A DNA stretch of 64,000 bases, from NCBI RefSeq assembly GCF_014192915.1, contig NZ_JACHYN010000008.1, forward strand, positions 198,989-262,988. The letters run 5' to 3'. This document shows positions 52,339 through 59,763 of the stretch, one piece after another. The stretch is from Azospirillum sp. OGB3. GTDB lineage: Bacteria > Pseudomonadota > Alphaproteobacteria > Azospirillales > Azospirillaceae. The position numbers and the translations under genes were made by a program. The stretch's first letter is position 1; the number at the start of each line of letters is the position of its first letter. Under the pieces are notes generated by a model that was not told the DNA's origin, searched no databases, and worked only from the letters and a program-made list of their open reading frames with translations.

Positions 52339-53895
52339 TCAGCGCGCCTTTGCCGCAGTGAACAGGTCCTTGTGGGCGTCGCGCAGCAGGTTCTTCTGCA
52401 CCTTGCCCATGGCGTTGCGCGGCAGTTCATCCATGAAGAAGACGCGCTTGGGCACCTTGAAGTTGGCGAGCTGCTCCTTGCAGACGGCGATCACCGCCGC
52501 CTCGTCCAGGGTGGTGTTGCCCGGCTTGCGCAGGACCACGGCGGTCACCGCCTCGCCGAAGTCGGGGTGCGGCACGCCGACCACCGCCGATTCGACCACG
52601 CCGTCGATGCCGTCGATCACCGTCTCGACCTCCTTCGGGTAGACGTTGAAGCCGCCGGAGATGATCAGGTCCTTGGCGCGCCCGACGATGTGGACGTAGC
52701 CGCGCCCGTCCACCTTGCCGACGTCGCCGGTGATGAAGAAGCCGTCCGGCTTGATCTCCTGCTTCGTCTTTTCGGGCATCCGCCAGTAGCCGGAGAACAC
52801 GTTCGGCCCGGCGACCTCGATGATGCCGATCGCGTCGGTGCCGAGGCTCGCGCCGGTCTCCGGGTCCACGACGCGCACCGAGACCTCGGGCAGAGGGAAG
52901 CCGACCGTGCCGGGGATGCGGTCGCCGTCCAGCGGGTTGGAGGTCAGCATCCCGGTCTCGGTCATGCCATAACGCTCCAGGATGGCGTGGCCGGTGCGGG
53001 CGGAGAACTCCTTGTGCGTGTCGGCCAGCAGCGGGGCCGAGCCGGAAACGAACAGCCGCATGTGCGCCGTCGCCTCGCGCGTCAGGCCGGGATGAGCGAG
53101 CAGGCGGGTGTAGAAGGTCGGCACGCCCATCATCACCGTGGCGCGCGGCAGCAGCCCCATCACCTGCTCGGCGTCGAACTTCGACAGGAACAGCATGGAG
53201 GAGCCGTTCAGCAGCACGCAGTTGGTCGCCACGAACAGGCCGTGCGTGTGGAAGATCGGCAGGGCGTGCAGCAGCACGTCGTTCGGCTGGAAACCCCAGT
53301 ACTTGTGCAGCGTCAGCGCGTTGGAGCCGAGATTGCGGTGGCTCATCATCGCGCCCTTCGACCGCCCGGTGGTGCCGGAGGTGTAGAGGATCGCGGCGAG
53401 GTCGTCGGCGTCCGCCGGGACGGTCGCGAAGTCCGTGACTTTGCCGGCGGCCTGCTCCGGCAGGGTGCCCTCGCCGTGGGTGCCGAGAGTCAGGAGATGG
53501 GCGACCTTGGCCTTGTCGGCGACCTCGCGCAGGGCGTCGGCGGATTCGGGACGGGCGACGAAGACGTGCGGCTCGGCGTCGGTCAGGAAATACTCGACCT
53601 CCGCCTTCGTGTAGGCCGGGTTCAGCGGCAGGAAGACGCCGCCCGCGCGCACGGTGGCGAGGTAGAGGATGATGTTCTCGACCGACTTCTCCACCTGCAC
53701 GGCGACCCGGTCGCCCTTCTTCAGGCCGAGGTCGGCGAGCAGGTTGGCGTAGCGGCCGGTCAGGGCTTCGAGGTCACCGTAGGTGACGGTGCGGGCGTTA
53801 TCCGTGCCGGGCTCGGTCTCGGCGAAGGGGCGGCTGCGGTCCGCCGGAAAGCGGGAACGGAACAGCTCGAACAGATTGCCACCCACTTCGGACAT
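52339..53895 (-). CDS. matB: malonyl-CoA synthetase (malonate--CoA ligase)
   Basis: ANL-superfamily ligase of 518 aa. The P-loop is ILYTSGTTGRSKGAMMSH, the second motif YGMTETGM, the hinge GRAKDLIISGG, and the C-terminal catalytic Lys is in MGKVQKNLLR, all intact. It has the MatB specificity pattern and length, so it should convert malonate, ATP and CoA to malonyl-CoA. GGAGGGG is six bases before the ATG. A GntR gene lies upstream on the same strand and a MatR-type site is at 53968. No malonyl-CoA decarboxylase (matA) or carrier is next to it. Confidence 0.9.
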   Translation of the reverse strand: MSEVGGNLFELFRSRFPADRSRPFAETEPGTDNARTVTYGDLEALTGRYANLLADLGLKKGDRVAVQVEKSVENIILYLATVRAGGVFLPLNPAYTKAEVEYFLTDAEPHVFVARPESADALREVADKAKVAHLLTLGTHGEGTLPEQAAGKVTDFATVPADADDLAAILYTSGTTGRSKGAMMSHRNLGSNALTLHKYWGFQPNDVLLHALPIFHTHGLFVATNCVLLNGSSMLFLSKFDAEQVMGLLPRATVMMGVPTFYTRLLAHPGLTREATAHMRLFVSGSAPLLADTHKEFSARTGHAILERYGMTETGMLTSNPLDGDRIPGTVGFPLPEVSVRVVDPETGASLGTDAIGIIEVAGPNVFSGYWRMPEKTKQEIKPDGFFITGDVGKVDGRGYVHIVGRAKDLIISGGFNVYPKEVETVIDGIDGVVESAVVGVPHPDFGEAVTAVVLRKPGNTTLDEAAVIAVCKEQLANFKVPKRVFFMDELPRNAMGKVQKNLLRDAHKDLFTAAKAR

Positions 53896-53967
53896 TGTTT
53901 TCCCCTCCATGCACCCGGTGATCCGGTGCCCAGGGTTTAGCACAAGCGCATCCCGTCGGCCACCGCT

Positions 53968-53977
53968 TTGTATACGG
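53968..53977. promoter_or_regulatory. MatR-type operator at matB
   Basis: TTGTATACGG, 73 bases upstream of the matB start, matches the site at 54731 in eight of ten positions, including the TTGTATAC core. Confidence 0.6.
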
Positions 53978-53986
53978 AAGACCGTC

Positions 53987-54682
53987 CTATTGTATTTCGT
54001 TCCCGCCCATGATGGACACGAACTCGGTGAAGATGTCGATCTGGATGGTCACGTGGCGCCGCATGGCGGCGTAGGCGGCCTCCGGGTCGCCGGCCAGGAT
54101 CGCCTCCACCACGTCGTCATGCTCCTTGAAGCTGTCCTTGACGCGGTAGGGGTGGTTGAGCTGGTAGCGGCGATAGGGGGCCAGCCGGGCGAACAGGCTG
54201 CGCGCGATTTCCTGCAGCGGCTCGTTGTGGCTGCCCGCCTGCACGGCCTCGTGGAAGGAGCGGTTCACCGCGTAGTAGGCGTCCAGTTCCCGTGCCTCCA
54301 TATGCGCCTTGGAAGTGTCGTGGAGGCGCTTCAGCGCCTGCTTCTCCTCTTCCGACATGCGGCGGGCGGCGAAGCGGGCGCACAGCCCCTCGATTTCCGA
54401 CATCACCTCGAACATCTGCACCATGCGGTGCAGCTTCAGCGGCGCCACCACCGCCCCCTGGCGCGGCTGCTTTTCCACCAGCCCGGCGTGGACGAGCTGG
54501 AGGATCGCCTCGCGGATCGGGGTGCGGGAGATGTTGAAGCGCTGGGCGAGGCTCTCCTCGTCCAGCCGCGTTCCGGGGCGCAGGCGGCCGAGGAAGATGT
54601 CCTCCTCGATGGCGAGCCGCACCTCGTCGGCGCGGGTGGCACCCTTATCGGCGGTCTTGCTGGCGGCAATCCGGTCGCTCAT
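53987..54682 (-). CDS. matR: GntR-family regulator, MatR-like (FCD type)
   Basis: Protein of 231 aa: winged helix (EDIFLGRLRPGTRLDEESLAQRFNISRTPIREAI in outline) and an FCD ligand domain with DAYYAVNRSFHEAVQ and the HDDVVEAILAGD metal-binding region. It sits upstream of matB, the place of matR in the Rhizobium malonate genes. A TTGTATACAA site precedes it and a close copy precedes matB, so it probably controls matB, itself and the divergent acyl-CoA dehydrogenase gene. Malonate as effector is inferred from context. Confidence 0.82.
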   Translation of the reverse strand: MSDRIAASKTADKGATRADEVRLAIEEDIFLGRLRPGTRLDEESLAQRFNISRTPIREAILQLVHAGLVEKQPRQGAVVAPLKLHRMVQMFEVMSEIEGLCARFAARRMSEEEKQALKRLHDTSKAHMEARELDAYYAVNRSFHEAVQAGSHNEPLQEIARSLFARLAPYRRYQLNHPYRVKDSFKEHDDVVEAILAGDPEAAYAAMRRHVTIQIDIFTEFVSIMGGNEIQ

Positions 54683-54730
54683 CCCGAGCGTGTCCCCTTC
54701 CTCATCCGCGGCCTTCCGCCGCTCCCGTCT

Positions 54731-54740
54731 TTGTATACAA
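54731..54740. promoter_or_regulatory. MatR-type operator, palindrome
   Basis: TTGTATACAA is a perfect palindrome fitting TNGT-N2-ACNA. It lies 49 bases before the GntR start and about 104 bases before the divergent acyl-CoA dehydrogenase start. On the minus strand its surroundings read TCTTGTATACAAAGA, close to the published Rhizobium MatR site as I remember it. Confidence 0.65.
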
Positions 54741-54843
54741 GAGATGGACAGCGCGTATCCACCATGATAGTCCTTCTTCCCAACAATGAGAACCGGAGAC
54801 CCGTTTTGGACTCCGGGCCAATGCGGTTCTGGGGAGGATGCGC

Positions 54844-55983
54844 ATGGATTTTGCGCTTTCGGAGGAGCAGCAGGCGTTCCGCGACACGGCGCGCGATTTC
54901 GCGCAGCAGGAAATGGCGCCGAACGCCGCGCACTGGGATGAGAACAGCGTCTTTCCCGTCGACACCCTGAGGCAGGCCGCCGCGCTGGGCTTCGCCGGCA
55001 TCTATGTGGGGGAGGAGTTCGGCGGCTCCGGACTCGGGCGGCTGGACGCGGCGGTGATCTTCGAAGAGCTGTCGGCAGCCTGCCCGTCCACGGCGGCCTA
55101 CATCTCCATCCACAACATGGCCTCCTGGATGATCGACCGCTTCGGCAACGCGGAGCAGCGCGCCCGCTTCCTGCCGAAGCTGACGAGCATGGAGCATTTC
55201 GCCAGCTATTGCCTGACCGAGCCGGGGGCGGGGTCCGACGCGGCCTCGCTGCGCACGCGGGCGGAGCGGGACGGCGACCATTACGTGCTGAACGGCTCGA
55301 AGGCCTTCATCTCCGGCGGCGGCACGTCGGACGTTTATGTCTGCATGGTCCGCACCGGCGAGCCCGGCCCCAAGGGCATCTCCTGCATCGTCGTGGAGAA
55401 GGGCACGCCCGGCCTGTCCTTCGGCAAGCAGGAGCACAAGCTGGGCTGGAAGAGCCAGCCGACGTCGGCCGTCATCTTCGAGAACTGCCGCGTGCCCGTC
55501 GCCAACCGCATCGGCGAGGAAGGGGAGGGTTTCCGCATCGCCATGAAGGGGCTCGACGGCGGGCGTCTGAACATCGCCGCCTGCTCGGTCGGCGGGGCGC
55601 GCTTCTGCCTGGAGCAGGCCATCGCCTACACCACGGAGCGCAAGCAGTTCGGCAAGCCGCTGAACGCCTTCCAGGCCTTGCAGTTCAAGCTGGCCGACAT
55701 GGCGACGGAGCTCGACGCCGCCCGGCTGATGCTGCACCGCGCCGCTTCCAGCCTCGACGCCGGATCGCCGGAGGCGACGGCCCATTGCGCGATGGCCAAG
55801 CGCTTCGCCACCGACACCGGCTTCCAGGTGGTGAACGAGGCGCTGCAGCTTCACGGCGGGTACGGCTACATCAAGGAATACCCGATCGAGCGGATTTTCC
55901 GCGACCTGCGGGTTCACCAGATTCTCGAAGGCACCAACGAAATCATGCGCGTCATCATCGCCCGCCATCTGACCGGCGGCTGA
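54844..55983 (+). CDS. isobutyryl-CoA dehydrogenase-like acyl-CoA dehydrogenase
   Basis: FAD enzyme of 379 aa with the standard acyl-CoA dehydrogenase layout: [38 protein letters not shown] (flavin/substrate loop), the [22 protein letters not shown] region, and the catalytic glutamate near the C-terminus in [12 protein letters not shown]. It is closest to the ACAD8 type, which oxidises isobutyryl-CoA to methacrylyl-CoA in valine breakdown, and mmsB follows 31 bases later. I chose ATG 54844, six bases after GGGGAGG; ATG 54838 abuts that site. Confidence 0.88.
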   Translation: MDFALSEEQQAFRDTARDFAQQEMAPNAAHWDENSVFPVDTLRQAAALGFAGIYVGEEFGGSGLGRLDAAVIFEELSAACPSTAAYISIHNMASWMIDRFGNAEQRARFLPKLTSMEHFASYCLTEPGAGSDAASLRTRAERDGDHYVLNGSKAFISGGGTSDVYVCMVRTGEPGPKGISCIVVEKGTPGLSFGKQEHKLGWKSQPTSAVIFENCRVPVANRIGEEGEGFRIAMKGLDGGRLNIAACSVGGARFCLEQAIAYTTERKQFGKPLNAFQALQFKLADMATELDAARLMLHRAASSLDAGSPEATAHCAMAKRFATDTGFQVVNEALQLHGGYGYIKEYPIERIFRDLRVHQILEGTNEIMRVIIARHLTGG

Positions 55984-56014
55984 TAGCGTCATTATAAAGC
56001 GAGGGGGAAACGCA

Positions 56015-56905
56015 ATGGCGACGATCGCCTTTATCGGGCTGGGCAACATGGGTGCGCCGATGATGCGCAACCTGCTGAAGGCCGGCCACACCGTCCTGGC
56101 CTTCGACCTGTCGGAGGCCGCCTGCACCGCCGCGCGCGACGCAGGCGCCACCATCGCCGCCGGTCCCGGCGCCGCGGCGGGGGAGGCCGAGGTGGTCGTG
56201 ACCATGCTGCCTGCCGGCAAGCATGTGCGCGAGGTCTACACCGCGCCGGACGGCATCATCGCCAAGGCCAAGCCGGGCAGCCTGTTCATCGACAGCTCCA
56301 CCGTGGACGTCGACAGCGCCCGCACCGTCGCTGCGGCGGCGGAGGCGGCGGGCCACGCCATGGTCGACGCGCCGGTGTCCGGCGGCGTCGGCGGGGCCGA
56401 GGCGGCGACGCTGACCTTCATGGTCGGCGGCAGCGACACCGCCTTCCGCCGCGCCGAGCCGATCCTGTCGGCGATGGGCAAGGCCATCGTGCACACCGGC
56501 GGGCCGGGCAACGGTCAGGCCGCGAAGATCTGCAACAACATGATCCTCGGCATCTCGATGCTCGGCGTGTCGGAGGCCTTTGCGCTCGCCGAGAAGCTGG
56601 GGCTGGAGTCGCAGAAGCTGTTCGACGTGGCGTCGAAGTCGTCAGGCCAGTGCTGGTCGTTGACCAGCTATTGCCCGGTGCCGGGTCCGGTCCCGACCTC
56701 GCCGGCCAACCGCGACTACCAGCCGGGCTTCGCCGCCGCGCTGATGCTGAAGGACCTGAAGCTGGCGGTCGAGGCCGGGCAGAGCACCGGCAGCCCGCTG
56801 CCGCTCGGCGGTGAGGCGGCGCAGATGTACGCGCTGTTCTGCAACGCCGGCTTCGGCGGCAAGGACTTCTCCGGCATCGTCAATCTGCTGCGCGGGAAGC
56901 CGTAA
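56015..56905 (+). CDS. mmsB: 3-hydroxyisobutyrate dehydrogenase
   Basis: Beta-hydroxyacid dehydrogenase of 296 aa. NAD loop IGLGNMGAPMMRNLLKAGH, catalytic motif region DAPVSGGVGGAEAATL, and the conserved Lys in GNGQAAKICNNMILG. This is the standard pattern for MmsB, which oxidises 3-hydroxyisobutyrate to methylmalonate semialdehyde. With the gene before it, it forms part of valine catabolism; enoyl-CoA hydratase and 3-hydroxyisobutyryl-CoA hydrolase are not in the window. The product could be used by MmsA (21125). GAGGGGG precedes the ATG. Confidence 0.93.
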   Translation: MATIAFIGLGNMGAPMMRNLLKAGHTVLAFDLSEAACTAARDAGATIAAGPGAAAGEAEVVVTMLPAGKHVREVYTAPDGIIAKAKPGSLFIDSSTVDVDSARTVAAAAEAAGHAMVDAPVSGGVGGAEAATLTFMVGGSDTAFRRAEPILSAMGKAIVHTGGPGNGQAAKICNNMILGISMLGVSEAFALAEKLGLESQKLFDVASKSSGQCWSLTSYCPVPGPVPTSPANRDYQPGFAAALMLKDLKLAVEAGQSTGSPLPLGGEAAQMYALFCNAGFGGKDFSGIVNLLRGKP

Positions 56906-56918
56906 GGGCGGTCACGGA

Positions 56919-57006
56919 GCCCCCACCCTAACCCTCCCCCGCTGACGCAGGGGAGGGGACTGTTTCCTCCCTCCCCTGCGAAGCGGGGGAGGGCCGGGGT
57001 GGGGGC
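56919..57006. repeat. dispersed palindromic repeat, copy R6
   Basis: GCCCCCACCCTAACCCTCCCC and GGGGGAGGGCCGGGGTGGGGGC form the outer arms, with GCTGACGCAGGGGAGGGG and CCTCCCTCCCCTGCGAAGC inside. It fills the gap between the convergent mmsB and IclR-fusion genes. Confidence 0.78.
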
Positions 57007-57018
57007 AAACGCCGCCCC

Positions 57019-58686
57019 TCAGTCGGCCTGCTGCATGACGATGGCGTCGGACGCCCGGCCGCGGAAGTGGATGTTGCCGTCGCCGTCCAGGAAGGCCCAG
57101 TCGCCAGTCAGGTAATAGCGGCGGCCGTGGCGGAAGCGGGCGGCGGTGCGTCCCGGATCGTTCGCGTAGGCGTCAAACCAGAAGAGCGGCGAGGACTCCA
57201 CGTCGATGGCGATCTCGCCCGCGCCGCCGACCGGCGCCTCGCGGCCCTGCGGGTCGAGGATGACCACGCGGAAGCCCGGCAGGGGCCGCCCCAGCGAGGA
57301 ATCGGCGGTGCGGTCGGCGTGGCCGGGGTCGTAGCGGTTCATCATGAAGATGCCGGTTTCGCGCTGCCCGTACTGGTCGAGCAGGGGGACGCTGACCACC
57401 CGGTTCGCCCAGCCGATCAGTTCCGGCGGCAGCGGTTCGCCGACCACAGACAGGATGCGCAGCGCCAGCTTGTGCGGACCGCCTTCCGGGTCGGCGCTGT
57501 GCCAGGCGCGGATCTGCGAGGGCGCGCAGGTCAGGTTGGTGACGCCGAACTTCGTCAGCATCCGGTAGCCCTGCCGCACGTCGTAAGGGCCGTCGCAGAA
57601 GATCGTGGTGCGCCCGAGCAGCAGCGGCCCGACCAGCCCGTAATAGGCGCCGTAGGCCCAGCCGGGGTCTGCCATGTTCCAATAGATGTCGTCATCGCGC
57701 AGGTCGAGGCCGATGCGCATGTACTGCTCGATCCCCGCAAGAGCCATCACGGGCAGCGAGACGCCGAGCGGTTTCGGCTCCGCCTCGGAGGTGTAGATCA
57801 GCGCGAAGGCGTCGCGGTCGGCGTAGCGGGCGATGTCGGGCAAGGGGGCCGATTCATGAAGGGCGGACCAGAAGGGCACCGCGTCGGCGCCGGGACCGAA
57901 AGCCTCGTCACCCTCCACCATCACCACCGGGCGGCTGTTGTCGCGCGGAATCTTGCGGCGCAGGAAGCCGGTGGTGACGATCGCCCGCGCCTCGCTGTCG
58001 GCCAGCCGGTAGGCGACCGCGGCGGCGGAGTAGGTGGTGAACAGCGGCATGTAGACGCCACCCAACCGCCAGATCGCCAGCGCGGCGATCAGCAGTTCCG
58101 CCCCCTTGGGCAGCAACACCGCCACCCGGTCGCCGCGCCCGACGCCAAGGCCGCGCAGCACCGTGGCGAAGCGCGCCGAATCGCGGGCCAGCCGGGCGAA
58201 GCTCAGCTCCGTCGTCTGGCCGGCGACGCTCTCGTGCAGCAGGGCGGCGCGGGCGCCGTCGGCCCGGGCGTGGCGGTCGCACAGCAGGTCGGCGAGCGGG
58301 ATCGCCTCGCCCTGGTAGTCGGGGCGCAGGAAGGCGGTGGGCTGCACGGTGGCCGGGCCGGGCGACGGCCTGTCGCCTTCGGCGGCCTGATAACGAGCGG
58401 CGGCGATGCGGCCCAGCGAATCCAGCTCCGGCCCCAGGTGGTAGCGACGGCTGCGCGGGTCCTGGTCGATGAAGCGTTCCCGCGCCAGCGCGGTCAGCAG
58501 CCGGTGCGCGGTCGCCTTGGACAGGGCGGTGTCGCCCATCAGGTCGGCCAGACGCGCGCCCTCCGCCCCGTGGGAGGCGACGGCGCGCAGCAGGGCCAAC
58601 GCGCGCTCCAGGCTTTGCGTGCCGCCGGACGCGCCGGCGGGGGCGGCTTCGGTGTCGGAATCGGGCCGGGTCATGATGGGGTCCAT
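57019..58686 (-). CDS. IclR DNA-binding domain fused to degenerate acyl-CoA synthetase
   Basis: A 555-aa fusion. Residues 23-97 are an IclR winged helix (GTQSLERALALLRAVASHG, recognition helix LSKATAHRLLTALA). A short linker follows, then residues 126-555 align with medium-chain (ACSM-type) acyl-CoA synthetases (WNMADPGWAYGAYYG, 336-350). The ATP P-loop, normally SGTTGxPKG, reads SEAEPKPLG (300-308). YGxTE is YGQRE (439-443). The protein stops 11 residues after the hinge GR (543-544), so the C-terminal domain with the catalytic lysine is absent. It is therefore probably a sensor, not an enzyme. It is divergent from a Liv/acyl-CoA ligase operon, with paired operators between. ATG 58674 is an alternative start. 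Confidence 0.85.
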   Translation of the reverse strand: MDPIMTRPDSDTEAAPAGASGGTQSLERALALLRAVASHGAEGARLADLMGDTALSKATAHRLLTALARERFIDQDPRSRRYHLGPELDSLGRIAAARYQAAEGDRPSPGPATVQPTAFLRPDYQGEAIPLADLLCDRHARADGARAALLHESVAGQTTELSFARLARDSARFATVLRGLGVGRGDRVAVLLPKGAELLIAALAIWRLGGVYMPLFTTYSAAAVAYRLADSEARAIVTTGFLRRKIPRDNSRPVVMVEGDEAFGPGADAVPFWSALHESAPLPDIARYADRDAFALIYTSEAEPKPLGVSLPVMALAGIEQYMRIGLDLRDDDIYWNMADPGWAYGAYYGLVGPLLLGRTTIFCDGPYDVRQGYRMLTKFGVTNLTCAPSQIRAWHSADPEGGPHKLALRILSVVGEPLPPELIGWANRVVSVPLLDQYGQRETGIFMMNRYDPGHADRTADSSLGRPLPGFRVVILDPQGREAPVGGAGEIAIDVESSPLFWFDAYANDPGRTAARFRHGRRYYLTGDWAFLDGDGNIHFRGRASDAIVMQQAD

Positions 58687-58696
58687 ATTATGGACC
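58680..58696. promoter_or_regulatory. operator 1 of the IclR-type fusion regulator
   Basis: GGTCCATATTATGGACC, a perfect dyad with GGTCCA and TGGACC arms around five bases. It covers the fusion gene's own start codon. A second copy is at 58796. Confidence 0.75.
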
Positions 58697-58729
58697 TTGC
58701 GGCCGGATGTCGCTCCAAAAAACAAGCAT

Positions 58730-58746
58730 ACACGGAATGTCCGTGT
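58730..58746. promoter_or_regulatory. third dyad in the divergent promoter
   Basis: ACACGGA-ATG-TCCGTGT, perfect 7-bp arms. Its right end touches the -35 element of the liv promoter. The sequence differs from operators 1 and 2, so another regulator may bind. Confidence 0.45.
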
Positions 58747-58775
58747 TGAAAACCGTGCGCATCACAGGCTATAGT
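58746..58775 (+). promoter_or_regulatory. sigma-70-type promoter of the liv/ligase operon
   Basis: TTGAAA (58746-58751) and TATAGT (58770-58775) with an 18-base spacer. The start of transcription would be near 58782, placing operator 2 just downstream, where bound protein would block elongation. Confidence 0.55.
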
Positions 58776-58795
58776 TCAGACGTTGCACAAAGGAC

Positions 58796-58812
58796 GGTCC
58801 ACAATATGGACC
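58796..58812. promoter_or_regulatory. operator 2 of the IclR-type fusion regulator
   Basis: GGTCCACAATATGGACC has the same GGTCCA-N5-TGGACC arms as operator 1. Its centre is 116 bases from that of operator 1 and 72 bases before the livG start. Confidence 0.75.
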
Positions 58813-58875
58813 AGTTCGCTAGGCCAACGATCCAGCGAACGATAAAAAGGCAGTTCCACAGCAACGGAGGAGGAA

Positions 58876-59763
58876 ATGTCAGGCGCGCCCGTCGCATCGC
58901 CACGCGGTTACGCCCATCCGGCCGACGCCACCCGCGCGGCCTCCCCATCGGACACCATCTTCGAAGCCCGGGGCGTGTCCTTGCGCTTTGGCGGCGTGCA
59001 GGCGCTGACCGACGTCGGTTTCAGCATCCGCAAGGGGGAGCTGTTCTCCATCATCGGTCCGAACGGTGCGGGCAAGACCTCCATGGTCAACTGCATCTCC
59101 GGCCGCTACCGGCCCACCGACGGAAAGGTCTTTTTCAAGGGCAAGGACATCACGGGCATGACGCCCAACCACCGCGCCTCGCTCGGGATCGGGCGCACCT
59201 TCCAGAATCTGGCGCTGTTCGGGCACATGACGGTGCTCGACAACATCATGGTCGGCCGGCACCACCTGCTGAAGAACAACTTCTTCACCGGGTCGCTCTA
59301 CTGGCTGACCGGCGCCCGCAAGGAGGAGCTGGCCCACCGCCGCGAGGTCGAGGAGATCATCGACTTCCTGGAAATCCAGCATGTCCGCAAGGCCACCGCC
59401 GGCACGCTCTCCTATGGCCTGCGCAAGCGGGTGGAACTGGCCCGCGCCATCGCGCTGAAGCCCGACCTGATCCTCCTGGACGAGCCCATGGCGGGCATGA
59501 ACCTGGAGGAGAAGGAGGACATGGCCCGCTACATCGTCGACCTGAACGAGGAGTTCGGCATGACGGTGGTGATGATCGAGCACGACATGGGCGTCGTGAT
59601 GGACATCTCCCACCGCGTGATCGTCCTGGAGTTCGGAAAGAAGATCGCCGAGGGCACGCCGGAAGAGGTTCTGGCCGACCCGCGCGTCAAGCGCGCCTAT
59701 CTCGGCGAGGACGACGAGGAGGACGAGGCCGTGGCCCCGCCGCCCAAGCAGGAGGTCGCGTGA
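58876..59763 (+). CDS. livG: Liv-type ABC transporter ATP-binding protein
   Basis: ATPase of 295 aa. Walker A is GPNGAGKTS, the LivG-type loop is GIGRTFQNLALFGHMTVLDN, the signature is LSYGLRKRVELARAIA, Walker B is LILLDEPMAGMN, and the switch His is in MIEHDMG. LSYG in place of LSGG is usual in LivG. The extra acidic tail (DDEEDE) is not typical. It is the first gene of an operon divergent from the IclR fusion; GGAGGAGG precedes the ATG. The TGATG overlap couples it to the ligase gene. LivF is not in the window. Confidence 0.92.
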   Translation: MSGAPVASPRGYAHPADATRAASPSDTIFEARGVSLRFGGVQALTDVGFSIRKGELFSIIGPNGAGKTSMVNCISGRYRPTDGKVFFKGKDITGMTPNHRASLGIGRTFQNLALFGHMTVLDNIMVGRHHLLKNNFFTGSLYWLTGARKEELAHRREVEEIIDFLEIQHVRKATAGTLSYGLRKRVELARAIALKPDLILLDEPMAGMNLEEKEDMARYIVDLNEEFGMTVVMIEHDMGVVMDISHRVIVLEFGKKIAEGTPEEVLADPRVKRAYLGEDDEEDEAVAPPPKQEVA

